This document shows positions 55,801-62,876 of a stretch of DNA of 64,000 bases, one piece after another. Within the stretch, counting starts at the first letter, position 1. Each line of letters opens with the position of its first letter. The stretch comes from an uncultured bacterium (GTDB taxonomy: Bacteria > Myxococcota_A > Bradymonadia > UBA7976 > VGTA01), in contig CALSSE010000011.1 in NCBI GenBank assembly GCA_943788935.1, positions 455,500 to 519,499 of the forward strand, written 5' to 3'. Under the pieces are notes generated by a model that worked only from the letters and a program-made list of their open reading frames with translations, ran no database searches and was not told the origin of the DNA. The translations under genes and the position numbers were made by a program.

Positions 55801-58239
55801 GCCGAGGAGGTTTCCGTTGGTATCTGATAGCTCAGAGACAGCGCTAGCGCTATTGAGATTGACGGTCAGTCCGTTGGCTAAGGCTAAGTTCTGTCCGGCG
55901 ACGGCGACGATATCTCCTTGGAATATATTTCCGCCATCAAGGCTGAACTCGAGGATCGCAGCGTCATCTTTCTCGGGCTCTGCGGCGTCGACAACTCGTC
56001 CCTCGCTCTTCACTCGAACTTGGACATCAATATCATTGAGCTGGCCGTCATAGACGCCTCCGATCACGACGCCGTTGTAATCTCCATAGTCGCCGGCGCT
56101 CGTCTGAATATTGGTAGCACCAATCGTAGAGACGCTAGCATCAAAGTTAAAAGCTAGACCATCAGTGAGGGTGTTCGCTCCGACCTCTAGGGTTTGGGCT
56201 CCAGTGATCGCTGTGCCATTGAATGTGGTCACATACTGGGCTAAACCAGTAGGGCCATCGCTGACGATCCTTAGTCCATATTCGCCATCGCCCCGCTCTC
56301 CCACAAAATCTCCGGCTGCAGAGCTTACATTGACCGCCTCAGCGTAACTCCCTACGATCGCATCAGTAAAGGTGCCAAAACTTGGAATTTCAGCATCAAA
56401 AGCGATCGTTAGCCCATCATTTAAGTTAATTGGCGCGCCGGCGTTGACGACGAAGGATCCTAGAGTGACGATGGCCCCTGTCGCTATGTTATGCTCAGTG
56501 ACTTCAACCTTGGCTTGGTTAGCGCCTTGTGTATAGCCGCTATCGATCACTCTGACGGTGAATTCTTTGCTCACGTCTCCTGTATAAGTGCCGGCTACAG
56601 TCACCCCATTACCGAGCGTACCATCATACTCCTGAGCATTGGCTTCAGCAGTAGAGCTAGAGCGATCACTGGCGCTGATATCGATGAAGACATCTTCACC
56701 GGTAGTCGCTCCGGCGATCAACTGAGGACCAGCATTGGCGTCTAGAGTGAGCGCAGCAATGATGACGCCGTCTTCAGCGGTGCTCACTTCAACGACAGCC
56801 CTTTTTGAAGGATCGGGGCCGTCGGTGCTCCCCGCTTGGATTACGGTGAGCTGATAGTCTCGATTAAGACCTTCATTATAGCTCCCTCCTGCCACGATTG
56901 AACCGCCATCAGCGAAGAAACTCCCGATGACGCCAGCGGTGTTAGGGTTGACGTTCACTGAGCCCTCGATGAAAGCAAAATCTTCTGCCGGACCGGGATC
57001 GCCTGCCGGATCCCGTTCCCATCTGATCTCAGCGACACCGATCCCACCACCTTTGATCACATGACCGACAAAGTCGACATAGTTATCTTTAGAGCCTTCT
57101 GAGCCGTCGAATCGGCCACCGACTTCTACTAAGCCAGCTGTAAATCCCCCCGTGGTGTTGATGTTTTGAATCGTACCATGAAGATCTCGGTCGGGAGCCC
57201 CGAGGATCACGTCTCCGGCGAGGTTATTCGGATCTAGGGTTGTATCAGCGAGACCGACCGCTTCGAGGACATTTTTGTGGGAGTACGCGACCTGAATATT
57301 TCGCCCATCTTTAGCGACCAGCTGAAGCTCACCATTAGAGCTTAATGAAGCGACGACGCCGGTCTCTTCATGATGTTCATTGATCGCTTGGCGGAGCGCG
57401 CCATCAGAATCGAAATCGACGATAGCAAAGCCCGCTATTTTTGAACCATTGATCGAGAAGTTTTGGCTCGTGCTGAGGGTGAAGGGTCCGATTTGTCGAT
57501 TAGCGATCACTTGAGTTTGGCCAGCTCGCGCGCTCACTCCAGTGAGGTTCGAGATTGAGTTTATAGCGTTCGCTTTGGCGATCGCTGATCCAGAACCAAA
57601 AGAGACCGATACACTGTCATCGGTATCATCTGTAGCGCGTACTTGAAAACCGTTGATGGTGATATCTCCATCAGCGAGGTCACTGACATGCACTCCTCGG
57701 CGCTGTGAGTCATACTGCGCTTTGCGCCCAACGGAGGTCTCTCGAACATCATGGAGCTTGAGGTCAAATGATTCGGTACGTAGACCATCATCGACAAAAA
57801 TACCAATATGATCAGCGCTCCCATCGAGGAGCTTGATATTATTAAAGTTGGTCTGTTCTACCACCGTGTCTACTTGATCGAGGAGCTGACGAACCTCCTC
57901 ATTCATAGTCTTTCGATCAGCGGCGTTATAGGTATCGGTAGACGATTGAACCGCGAGCTGTCTCATCCTCTGCATGATTAATTCAAGCTGACCGAGACTT
58001 CCCTCTAAGGTTTGAGCAAGAGAGAGGCCATCGTTGAGGTTCTGGATACTCTTTTTTAAGCCACGAACTTGTGACTCAGCGAGCGTGATTGACCCTAATC
58101 TGCCCGCATCATCAGAAGCCTTATTGACCCTAATCCCTGACGAGATATGGGAGAGCGTTTTAGAGATACGGTTAGAGCTTTGTCTAAGGGAGTTTATCCC
58201 CTTGAGACTACCAATATTAGAATTGATATATAATGCCAT
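52900..58239 (-). CDS. Giant flagellin
   Basis: The 1,779-residue protein has conserved flagellin ends. The N-terminus (about 1-165) shows the D0/D1 pattern NSNIGSLKGINSLRQSSNRI, then ISSGIRVNKASDDAGR and QRMRQLAVQSS. The C-terminus (about 1,685-1,779) shows VQNRIEKQVNSLSNALYQTE, then SRIRDADMAFETAQLAADQI and QQAGVQMLAQMNVNPQ. Between them about 1,500 residues replace the usual small variable region. They include repeated beta units of the GTYNGSSQDKSLTITYVGG type (four, about 38 residues each) and four carrying GG(N/I)DPG or GGDPG motifs. No signal peptide is present, as expected for flagellar export. No flagellar chaperone or fliD is nearby. The stop-codon side is followed by a 108-bp gap. 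Confidence 0.92.
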   Translation of the reverse strand: MALYINSNIGSLKGINSLRQSSNRISKTLSHISSGIRVNKASDDAGRLGSITLAESQVRGLKKSIQNLNDGLSLAQTLEGSLGQLELIMQRMRQLAVQSSTDTYNAADRKTMNEEVRQLLDQVDTVVEQTNFNNIKLLDGSADHIGIFVDDGLRTESFDLKLHDVRETSVGRKAQYDSQRRGVHVSDLADGDITINGFQVRATDDTDDSVSVSFGSGSAIAKANAINSISNLTGVSARAGQTQVIANRQIGPFTLSTSQNFSINGSKIAGFAIVDFDSDGALRQAINEHHEETGVVASLSSNGELQLVAKDGRNIQVAYSHKNVLEAVGLADTTLDPNNLAGDVILGAPDRDLHGTIQNINTTGGFTAGLVEVGGRFDGSEGSKDNYVDFVGHVIKGGGIGVAEIRWERDPAGDPGPAEDFAFIEGSVNVNPNTAGVIGSFFADGGSIVAGGSYNEGLNRDYQLTVIQAGSTDGPDPSKRAVVEVSTAEDGVIIAALTLDANAGPQLIAGATTGEDVFIDISASDRSSSTAEANAQEYDGTLGNGVTVAGTYTGDVSKEFTVRVIDSGYTQGANQAKVEVTEHNIATGAIVTLGSFVVNAGAPINLNDGLTIAFDAEIPSFGTFTDAIVGSYAEAVNVSSAAGDFVGERGDGEYGLRIVSDGPTGLAQYVTTFNGTAITGAQTLEVGANTLTDGLAFNFDASVSTIGATNIQTSAGDYGDYNGVVIGGVYDGQLNDIDVQVRVKSEGRVVDAAEPEKDDAAILEFSLDGGNIFQGDIVAVAGQNLALANGLTVNLNSASAVSELSDTNGNLLGANHTFASGTVRGYEGQVNFALDQTQLELSANARISIQANNAVVGSAPGSGEGRIRVHVNDGTTNTTVTLNNVESGTAHNIIPGLTVTFTNDAPLVDDITNGNNDGADITVGAGAYNGSLDDSTLTVSYTGDTNQSVNANNGDRVGASLVGSYNGSVDDEIYTLTFDGVDQQINLTGGGVDDGANINVNGTYNGSSQDKSLTITYVGGSDEVSTDVGGGAGASNFNVAVAGDYNRSSQDKTLLVNFEANTSATFINHFAGAGTLSAASASLSATNFNWNPAGALVVDVVFIGDDQAQLEIDGIAVGPILTGATLQTIDLGSDPAYVAAFGGIDPGVDINVTVDADADETGERLSFNFESIQSVSIIEAGGGGGIVQNVLLNNATTTIDLGAATFAGLFAGGDPGVDLVIDQADIADANTFQIDLTAIREVNISDGTNSVNNVDISGGNIDLSDGAFAAIFTGGDPGITLGIADTFAGVDDEYTLDLSTKTTVTVTDSDNNIIEANADVSGNSYAIAGTGVSVNFTDADVATDDVVTVAVGMDKTVEVFLDGAQQGGTFSVAGGSLDLATVFGGNDPGFDLAVANPVKGRDDTFTFELIRDRDLNNGNEQVLEIEQRTIRANDLFTADVDAGTLEVGTDITLAVDAPTLDLNKEYVIREQVGTLNLGDVIEVQAAHGFAQGPQVLQTTTQLDNGLTLELNAGANFTIGDEIRFQALQYQGDPGSSGPYDDPAFPTTFEVEVIQSGAVDGAAQVRYTRQDNGDTGVVAASSLDTLLQNNVHVSFTAGTLYVGDKFFVETVSDLVQDFGGELILESAKGIEIELSSVTIDNEIGRLLYVGDPSLAQLSGTFDSLTNAYLGVNAEQTIGEIDLSTLESSNDALRIIDLALEEIAGFRSETGAVQNRIEKQVNSLSNALYQTESYVSRIRDADMAFETAQLAADQIIQQAGVQMLAQMNVNPQIALQLIEGL

Positions 58240-58361
58240 CGTCTATCTGCCTAAGTACAACAGGTGGTGTTTGGATATGTTGTTAAACTAGCATGATAAA
58301 TATACATAAGGAATGAAAAAAATGTCATAATTTTAAAGCTATGAGCTTCCTCACCGATGAA

Positions 58362-59216
58362 TCAACGTGGGGTCTTGTTAACCCGCCCTTCGATGATTCT
58401 GCGATGGGTAGAGAGTGGGATCGACTGACGGACTCTCTCGCTCTGACTTAGATCGATCTCCGCATAGCAAACGCCTTCCCCGTGACCTTTATCCGCCACC
58501 ACATGTCCCCAAGGATCGATGATGACGCTATGACCATAACTCTGTCTCATTCCCTTGGCGTCATGCTGACCCCATTGGCCAGGAGCGAGCACCCATGCTT
58601 GGCATTCGATAGCGCGGGCTCTGAGGAGCGCGTGCCAATGATCTTTGCCTGTGGTGAGAGTAAAGGCAGAGGGCACGGTCAGTATATTCGCGCCTCCATC
58701 TACTAGAGCTCGATACATCTCTGGAAACCTCAGATCATAGCAGATCGACATCCCAATATTTCCTAGAGGGGTCTCGGCGATCACTAGCTCATCACCAGCG
58801 CAGATGCTATCTGACTCGTTGATTTGTAGACCGCCATCTACGTTTACGTCGAATAGGTGCATCTTTCGGTATCGAGCGATGAGGTCTCCCTGAGGTGAGA
58901 AGAGGACGCTAGTGTTATAGCACCGCTCTTGATCAAGCTCTCCATATTCATCGAGTCGGCGTTCTGCCAAGGAGCCTACTAGAAGGTGAATATTTAACTC
59001 ATCGGCGAGCGCTGAGAGTCGAGAGCCTACAGGTCCATCTAGAGTCTCCGCACAGTCAACTTTATGGAATTGAGGACCGAGGAGAGCGGTATTCTCGGGG
59101 GTCACAATAAGAGAGGCTCCTCTCTGAGCAGCGCGCCGGATATAGAGCTCCGCTCGGGTGAGGTTGGCCTCTACATCGGTGTCACTGCTCATTTGTACGC
59201 AAGCGGCGAGATACAT
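58362..59216 (-). CDS. Nitrilase-superfamily amidase
   Basis: Carbon-nitrogen hydrolases of this family cut amide or nitrile bonds. The 284-residue protein has the Glu-Lys-Cys triad: Glu41 (IVTPENTALLG), Lys118 (RYRKMHLFDV) and Cys159 (MSICYDLRFPE). The sequence resembles the Nit1/Nit2 (deaminated-glutathione amidase or omega-amidase) group. A 16-bp repeat array separates it from the cysteine desulfurase gene upstream. Substrate not fixed. Confidence 0.92.
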   Translation of the reverse strand: MYLAACVQMSSDTDVEANLTRAELYIRRAAQRGASLIVTPENTALLGPQFHKVDCAETLDGPVGSRLSALADELNIHLLVGSLAERRLDEYGELDQERCYNTSVLFSPQGDLIARYRKMHLFDVNVDGGLQINESDSICAGDELVIAETPLGNIGMSICYDLRFPEMYRALVDGGANILTVPSAFTLTTGKDHWHALLRARAIECQAWVLAPGQWGQHDAKGMRQSYGHSVIIDPWGHVVADKGHGEGVCYAEIDLSQSERVRQSIPLSTHRRIIEGRVNKTPR

Positions 59217-59230
59217 AGTCTATGTCCTTA

Positions 59231-59320
59231 GTGAGAGAGTCTTGAAGTGAGAGAGTCTTGAAGTGAGAGAGTCTTGAAGTGAGAGAGTCTTGAAGTGAGA
59301 GAGTCTTGAAGTGAGAGAGT
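59231..59320. repeat. 16-bp tandem repeat, 5.6 copies
   Basis: GTGAGAGAGTCTTGAA occurs five times without a break (59231-59310), then a 10-base partial copy to 59320. All full copies are identical. The array fills most of the 110-bp gap between the nitrilase and cysteine desulfurase genes. No unique spacers are present, so it is not a CRISPR. Confidence 0.95.
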
Positions 59321-59326
59321 TATCGT

Positions 59327-60487
59327 TCAGAGTCGACTTAACAGGGTGAGCTCCTCTTCAATCTCAGCGATGGTGGTGAAGCGACCTAAACCAAATCGAC
59401 ACGTTCGGGAAGCCTCTTCAGCGCTGAGACCAAGCGCGGTGAGGATCGGGCTAGGCTGACCTCGCTGAGAGTGACAGGCAGAGCCTCTAGAGAAGGCGAT
59501 GTGAGCCCAATGTTCTTCTATGCGCTCTAGTATCTGAGGAGACAGAGTGACGCTAAGAATATGTGGCGCCTCGCCTGAGCCTCTTCTGATCGCTAGCGGA
59601 TCGAGAGATCTGAGCCCAGCCCATAGCAAGGAAACCTTCTCTGTTAACGCATCAGTACCGCCGCTACTTAGGTCAGCATGAGCCTCTTCTGCAGCGACCC
59701 CTAAACCGATAATCTGATGAGTCGCTAGGGTACCGGGTCTGAGTCCTCTCTCTTGATCTCCTCCAAAAGATATGGGGGGGAGCTTGAGTGATGGACGTCT
59801 CGGAGAGCGCCGCCGAACATAGAGCGCACCGATTCCCTTTGGTCCATAGAACTTGTGGGCAGAGAGAGAGAAGAGGTCAACTCCAAGCGCGCTGAGATCG
59901 ATGGATATCTTCCCAGTAGATTGAGCACCATCGACATGGAATAGGCAATCTGGGCTCGCTGTTTGAGCGATTAAGTCAGCGATCTCGCCGATGGGGTGTG
60001 TGGTCCCGATCTCATTATTAATGTGCATAATGGAGATCAGTTGAGTGCGCTCATTTATGAGGGACTTGAGTTGATTTACATCAATGCGTCCCGATGAGTC
60101 TACAGGCAGAACAGTGATCTCAAAGCCTCGTCTCTCCAATGCTCTAAAAGGACCTAACACTGCGCTATGCTCTGTCGCTTGAGTGATAATATGGCCGGGT
60201 TGACTCACCCGAGCATGGGTCCCTAAAATCGCTATCTGGTTTGACTCGGTAGCGCCGCCAGTAAAAAATAGCTCTCGGGCTTGGACTCCGAGGAGTTTGG
60301 CGAGAGAGAGACGAGCGTCCTCAATACGATCTCGCGCCGCTAGTCCCCAAAGGTGGGCGCTCGATGGATTAGGGTAGTCTCGGGCGAGTGAGTCGCTCAT
60401 CTCTCTAATCACCTCGGGAGAGAGCGGTGTTGTGGCGCAATAGTCCCAATAACGCTCGATGGGGTCGTGATCTCTTGAGTCTATCAT
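59327..60487 (-). CDS. Cysteine desulfurase
   Basis: This PLP enzyme takes sulfur from cysteine for Fe-S clusters and thio-modifications. The 386-residue product shows His107 (TQATEHSAVL), the PLP lysine Lys212 (SLSAHKFYGPKG) and the catalytic Cys338 in FSRGSACHSQ, so it is NifS/IscS-like (group I style loop). The start overlaps the MerR gene stop by 4 bp (60484-60487). No iscU, iscA or hscA follows, which is unusual. It could be specialised for tRNA thiolation or for selenium. Confidence 0.93.
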   Translation of the reverse strand: MIDSRDHDPIERYWDYCATTPLSPEVIREMSDSLARDYPNPSSAHLWGLAARDRIEDARLSLAKLLGVQARELFFTGGATESNQIAILGTHARVSQPGHIITQATEHSAVLGPFRALERRGFEITVLPVDSSGRIDVNQLKSLINERTQLISIMHINNEIGTTHPIGEIADLIAQTASPDCLFHVDGAQSTGKISIDLSALGVDLFSLSAHKFYGPKGIGALYVRRRSPRRPSLKLPPISFGGDQERGLRPGTLATHQIIGLGVAAEEAHADLSSGGTDALTEKVSLLWAGLRSLDPLAIRRGSGEAPHILSVTLSPQILERIEEHWAHIAFSRGSACHSQRGQPSPILTALGLSAEEASRTCRFGLGRFTTIAEIEEELTLLSRL

Positions 60488-60984
60488 TTGCTTAGGGAGG
60501 TCTCTATTAAGGGTTCAGAGATCCCCTTTATCAGTGTAGAATCATGCTCCTCCGCTCTATCACATTGGGCGCAGGCTTCAACAGGGCTAGTATCATTTGT
60601 GCAATCTCGGCATCCTCTAAGGAATTCCACACTCTCGGCGAGCTCACTCTCAACAGCCCGAAGTTTGTCAATCGCTGATCGCACTTCAATCAACTTCCCT
60701 TGATACGAGGTCTCTAAGGCTCTCATGCCTTGATGAGCTGTTGGCTGAGAGCTCCAAGAGGCGATGAGCTGTTGAATATCGGAGAGTGAACATCCTAGCG
60801 CTTGTAGGTTATCGATATATTCCAACCTCAGCGCTTGTTCGGCGTGATAAAGCCTAAAGCCTCCCTCCGTCCTCTGAAGAGGTGAGATTAAGCCGAGCTC
60901 TTCATAATGCCTGAGCGCTCTCGGTGAGCGCTGGGTGAAGGCAGCGAAGGCGCTGATCTTCATCATGGAGTCTTGATCGTTCAT
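60484..60984 (-). CDS. MerR-family regulator with four-Cys tail
   Basis: The 166-residue regulator has an N-terminal MerR winged helix (KISAFAAFTQRSPRALRHYE, then LGLISPLQRTEGGFRLY), a coiled-coil dimer helix, and a C-terminal tail with four cysteines, C125-x2-C128-x9-C138-x2-C141. Such a cluster could bind zinc or an Fe-S cluster, as the cysteines of SoxR do, although the spacing differs. The 4-bp overlap with the cysteine desulfurase gene argues for a shared operon and probable autoregulation in answer to sulfur or iron status. The ligand is inferred, not shown. Confidence 0.85.
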   Translation of the reverse strand: MNDQDSMMKISAFAAFTQRSPRALRHYEELGLISPLQRTEGGFRLYHAEQALRLEYIDNLQALGCSLSDIQQLIASWSSQPTAHQGMRALETSYQGKLIEVRSAIDKLRAVESELAESVEFLRGCRDCTNDTSPVEACAQCDRAEEHDSTLIKGISEPLIETSLSK

Positions 60985-61058
60985 TTGAACACCTTTTATA
61001 CCTGCTGTGGTGCCTACTTTTAGTGTGTCTAATGAGCTAGACGATGAGAGACTACCTG

Positions 61059-62723
61059 TCAGTTTTGACAGTTCTGAAAGGTGAAAGTGATCTCTTCACA
61101 GGAGCTGGGTGTGTTGCAGTCTCCTTCGATGCTCGGTGTGCTCTCAATACGATCGCTCGCTGCGGTGAGGCGACGGTCACCGAGCGGTTTTTTCGCTCTG
61201 ATTTTCACATCGAAGCGCTCATTACTGAGGCCATCACCATCAAAATCTAGGCCATTGGACTCAGAGCGGCCGACCTCAACACAGGCTCTTCCGTTGAAGT
61301 CGCTGATCTCGTTGTAGTGGTAGCCATGGTTCACTCCGGTGACGCTGATCTGTGAGCCAAAGACTGGATTTCCACAGTTGTCGACGACGTTGACCATCCA
61401 GCATGTCTTGGGGATCGGTTGACCGACCGCATACACCCCGCTCCCATAGTAAGGGATCCCTGTGTAATCTCGACGATACAGGCCTCTTGTGTTCAATCGG
61501 CCAGACTCATCGATGCCATCGTCAACTGCAGGCCCATAGTCTCCTGTTGTTTGAACACCTCGCAGATAGATATTCGGTACCTTTACATAGTGTCTTGATG
61601 GAGAGTAGATCCCAGAAGGGATTTGTGTGTCACCACGAAAATATCCAGTCTCGATCTCGGCGAAAATATGAGAGACGAGGGGTTCACCATTGAGAGTGAG
61701 GGGATCCCAGACTCCTCCATCAAAGTTCAGCTTAAAGGCTGCCATATCGATGGTTTCATATTGCCCATCATTATCGGGGTCAATATTGGGGTCGGTGAGA
61801 TAGGCAGAGAAGCGCTCCCAATCGGCGCTAGCATATATCTCCTCGTGATAGTCGAAGGCGAAATAGTCATCAAAGAGGTCGGCGACCCAAGCGCGAGTCT
61901 CATAGGTGAGAAACGAGAGCCCATAATAGACGGCCGTCTCTCCGTTAATCTGTAGCTCATTAATCGTCTGTGACTGATCATCTCTCAGATCACGGTAAAT
62001 AAAACGATGTAACCATAACAGTTCTCCTGAGGCGCTCTCAAAGATCGACCCGAAGTTACTGACATCATTAAGCTCACTACTGTTGTAAGCATAGCCGGTA
62101 TAAAATGACCCATCATCGAAGCCTCCAAAGACGCCGGGCGCTTCACAGCTGATGCCATCACAGCGGATCTCGGCGCCTGGTATCAACTTGAGATCTAAGT
62201 TAATGGCGTTCACTGGAGGAGGCATATTATACCTAAAGATGATCGGGACATAGCCTTCGGTTCTCTCCTCACGTTGAGCGATCACCACTAGACGGTCACA
62301 GTTATTGACCTCTAGCTCCAATTCATAATCACCCGCCTCAGATGGATTGACGATGATTTCTTGATCTCCACATGTGCCTTTAATATAAAGATCACTGATC
62401 GCCTGATTTTGAATAGAGGTCGCTCGTCCGAAGACTCTCAATGTACCTGAATATGTGCAATTTCCACCTTCTTCACAAGGCTGACAAATGCTCTCTTCTA
62501 AGCATTCATCCTTCACGCACTCTTCAATAGATTGGCAGGGAGTAACCACCATATTAGCGTCAATAATATCCATATCGGCGACCATAAAGTCAGAACCTCC
62601 GAGATACATATCCTGAATGAGCGGGTCCTCCTTAGGAGTGCAAGCGTTGAGAGCGAATGAAGTGACTGTGGCTAGAAAGAGACTCTTATTTAAAATATTA
62701 ACATCCACGAGATAAGAGCGCAT
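61059..62723 (-). CDS. Lipoprotein of unknown function
   Basis: The 554-residue lipoprotein has lipobox LNAC (Cys28). A Cys-rich stretch follows (about 62-90, CQSIEECVKDECLEESICQP). Two beta-sandwich-like domains (about 90-165 and 430-545) resemble carboxypeptidase-regulatory-like domains (EAGDYELELEVNNCDRLVVIA and ISDFNGRACVEVG). An aromatic-rich middle lies between them, and late DFDGDGLSNERFD may bind calcium. Likely an outer-membrane surface lipoprotein. It is between the MerR gene and the AgmX-like gene, all on the minus strand. Confidence 0.65.
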   Translation of the reverse strand: MRSYLVDVNILNKSLFLATVTSFALNACTPKEDPLIQDMYLGGSDFMVADMDIIDANMVVTPCQSIEECVKDECLEESICQPCEEGGNCTYSGTLRVFGRATSIQNQAISDLYIKGTCGDQEIIVNPSEAGDYELELEVNNCDRLVVIAQREERTEGYVPIIFRYNMPPPVNAINLDLKLIPGAEIRCDGISCEAPGVFGGFDDGSFYTGYAYNSSELNDVSNFGSIFESASGELLWLHRFIYRDLRDDQSQTINELQINGETAVYYGLSFLTYETRAWVADLFDDYFAFDYHEEIYASADWERFSAYLTDPNIDPDNDGQYETIDMAAFKLNFDGGVWDPLTLNGEPLVSHIFAEIETGYFRGDTQIPSGIYSPSRHYVKVPNIYLRGVQTTGDYGPAVDDGIDESGRLNTRGLYRRDYTGIPYYGSGVYAVGQPIPKTCWMVNVVDNCGNPVFGSQISVTGVNHGYHYNEISDFNGRACVEVGRSESNGLDFDGDGLSNERFDVKIRAKKPLGDRRLTAASDRIESTPSIEGDCNTPSSCEEITFTFQNCQN

Positions 62724-62838
62724 AACGTTTAGCCTTATAAATGAACATGGAAATGAGAGTAGACTCTACTTATTGATAATCTTAGATACAAGTTGAGTGC
62801 AAGGCTGTTTCAGGTCAGAGTTTTAGTTAAGCCTCGCA

Positions 62839-62876
62839 GACAAACATTAGCTCTGCTGACAAACATTAGCCCTGCT
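62839..62876. repeat. 19-bp duplication spanning a stop codon
   Basis: Two 19-bp copies (GACAAACATTAGCTCTGCT and a one-base variant) lie at 62839-62857 and 62858-62876. The second contains the stop codon and last codons of the AgmX-like gene; the first repeats the same stop region downstream. Confidence 0.9.

Noticed and set aside
53813..56745. Several plus-strand open frames of 60-150 codons under the flagellin insert
   Set aside because: They lack ribosome-binding sites and mirror the repeated beta units of the flagellin frame.
59231..59320. CRISPR-like array
   Set aside because: Copies are directly adjacent with no spacers, and no cas gene is present.
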